7,639 nt of DNA from CAIYHK01 sp964638795 (GTDB lineage Bacteria; Actinomycetota; Acidimicrobiia; Acidimicrobiales; Ilumatobacteraceae): positions 1 through 7,639 of the forward strand of contig CAZXAX010000071.1 of assembly GCA_964638795.1 (NCBI GenBank), in the 5' to 3' direction. The notes under the pieces were generated by a model that made no database searches, was not told the origin of the DNA, and saw nothing but the letters and a program-made list of their open reading frames with translations. Positions within the stretch are counted from its first letter, which is position 1, and each line of letters begins with the position of its first letter. This document shows, in pieces, positions 7,318 through 7,639 of the stretch. Made by a program: the position numbers and the translations under genes.

Positions 7318-7639
7318 ATGCCATGCGGCACAAATCTTCAGCTAGGGCGTCAGCCTTGTCGCTGCGCCACTGCCGGTACACGCCTCGTAGGGCCGTTATT
7401 GCTTGATCGGTATCGCCATCGACACTCTTCAGGCACTTTTGCACCGATTTGCGAATCGGCTCAACAACTTTGTCTCCCACATAAGTGTGGACCTCACCGA
7501 GTACATCACCCGATTTGAGGTCTCGACGAAGGGTTGCCGCCGATGCATCCGAGACGGAACTTGCGCCTCTCAATGCCGCGGCCATCAATTCGGGTTCAAG
7601 CATTACGCGATATCGATCGAGATCTGCGTCTAGATCGGC
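7286..7639 (-). CDS. C-terminal part of an unrecognised helical protein (5' end beyond the window)
   Basis: The frame stays open from the right edge to a TAG at 7288-7286, giving 117 visible residues. An ATG at 7603 lies in frame, but coding continues upstream of it (ADLDADLDRYRV), with no Shine-Dalgarno before that ATG, so the gene most likely starts outside the window. The visible part is mostly charged, probably helical sequence, with a conserved-looking stretch VYRQWRSDKADALAEDLCRMAFGRG near the end. No signal peptide, membrane segment or catalytic motif is visible, and I cannot name a family. It ends just before or inside the start region of the UPF0182 gene on the same strand, so the two are likely cotranscribed. 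Confidence 0.8.
   Translation of the reverse strand, partial: ADLDADLDRYRVMLEPELMAAALRGASSVSDASAATLRRDLKSGDVLGEVHTYVGDKVVEPIRKSVQKCLKSVDGDTDQAITALRGVYRQWRSDKADALAEDLCRMAFGRGAQNTAK

Overview
The window is a moderately GC-rich stretch of bacterial chromosome, about half G+C by eye. Gene content points to Actinomycetota: a large UPF0182-family membrane protein, a lipoprotein-anchored amino-acid binding protein with a short acidic linker, and a microsomal-type epoxide hydrolase. The intermediate GC and overall protein style would fit an aquatic Acidimicrobiia-like lineage, but that finer placement is a guess. I see no insertion sequence, CRISPR array, phage gene or other mobile element.

Layout from left to right. 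Positions 2-127 look like the 3' end of a plus-strand gene entering from the left. Positions 128-217 hold nothing I recognise. A perfect 14-bp hairpin terminator (218-257) sits between that gene and an initiator tRNA-fMet gene on the minus strand (257-333), so it can stop transcription from both sides. Thirty-six bases beyond the tRNA 5' end, and divergent from it, an epoxide hydrolase gene runs on the plus strand (370-1485). The 100-base gap that follows carries a conspicuous inverted repeat (1543-1562), a candidate operator for the next operon.

Positions 1586-3945 are a complete polar amino-acid ABC importer: substrate-binding lipoprotein, one permease and one ATPase. The binding protein would capture the amino acid outside the membrane and hand it to a permease homodimer powered by the ATPase. 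Permease and ATPase genes overlap by 4 bases (ATGA), which implies translational coupling. A 129-residue coiled-coil protein of unknown function follows 21 bases later and probably shares the transcript.

The right half is on the minus strand. A gene entering from the right edge (7639-7286, C-terminal part only, unrecognised) is followed with overlap or very close spacing by a 983-codon UPF0182 gene (7317-4366): seven membrane segments, a long extracytoplasmic domain and a C-terminal helical region. Its stop codon lies 9 bases from that of the convergent coiled-coil gene, with no terminator between them. Intergenic space is small throughout, and no gap exceeds about 130 bases.

Most of the window is ordinary housekeeping and transport content. 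I did not find a convincing new system. The points most worth checking are the C1-C72 mismatch of the initiator tRNA, the operator-like repeats before the importer, and the unknown coiled-coil gene attached to it.
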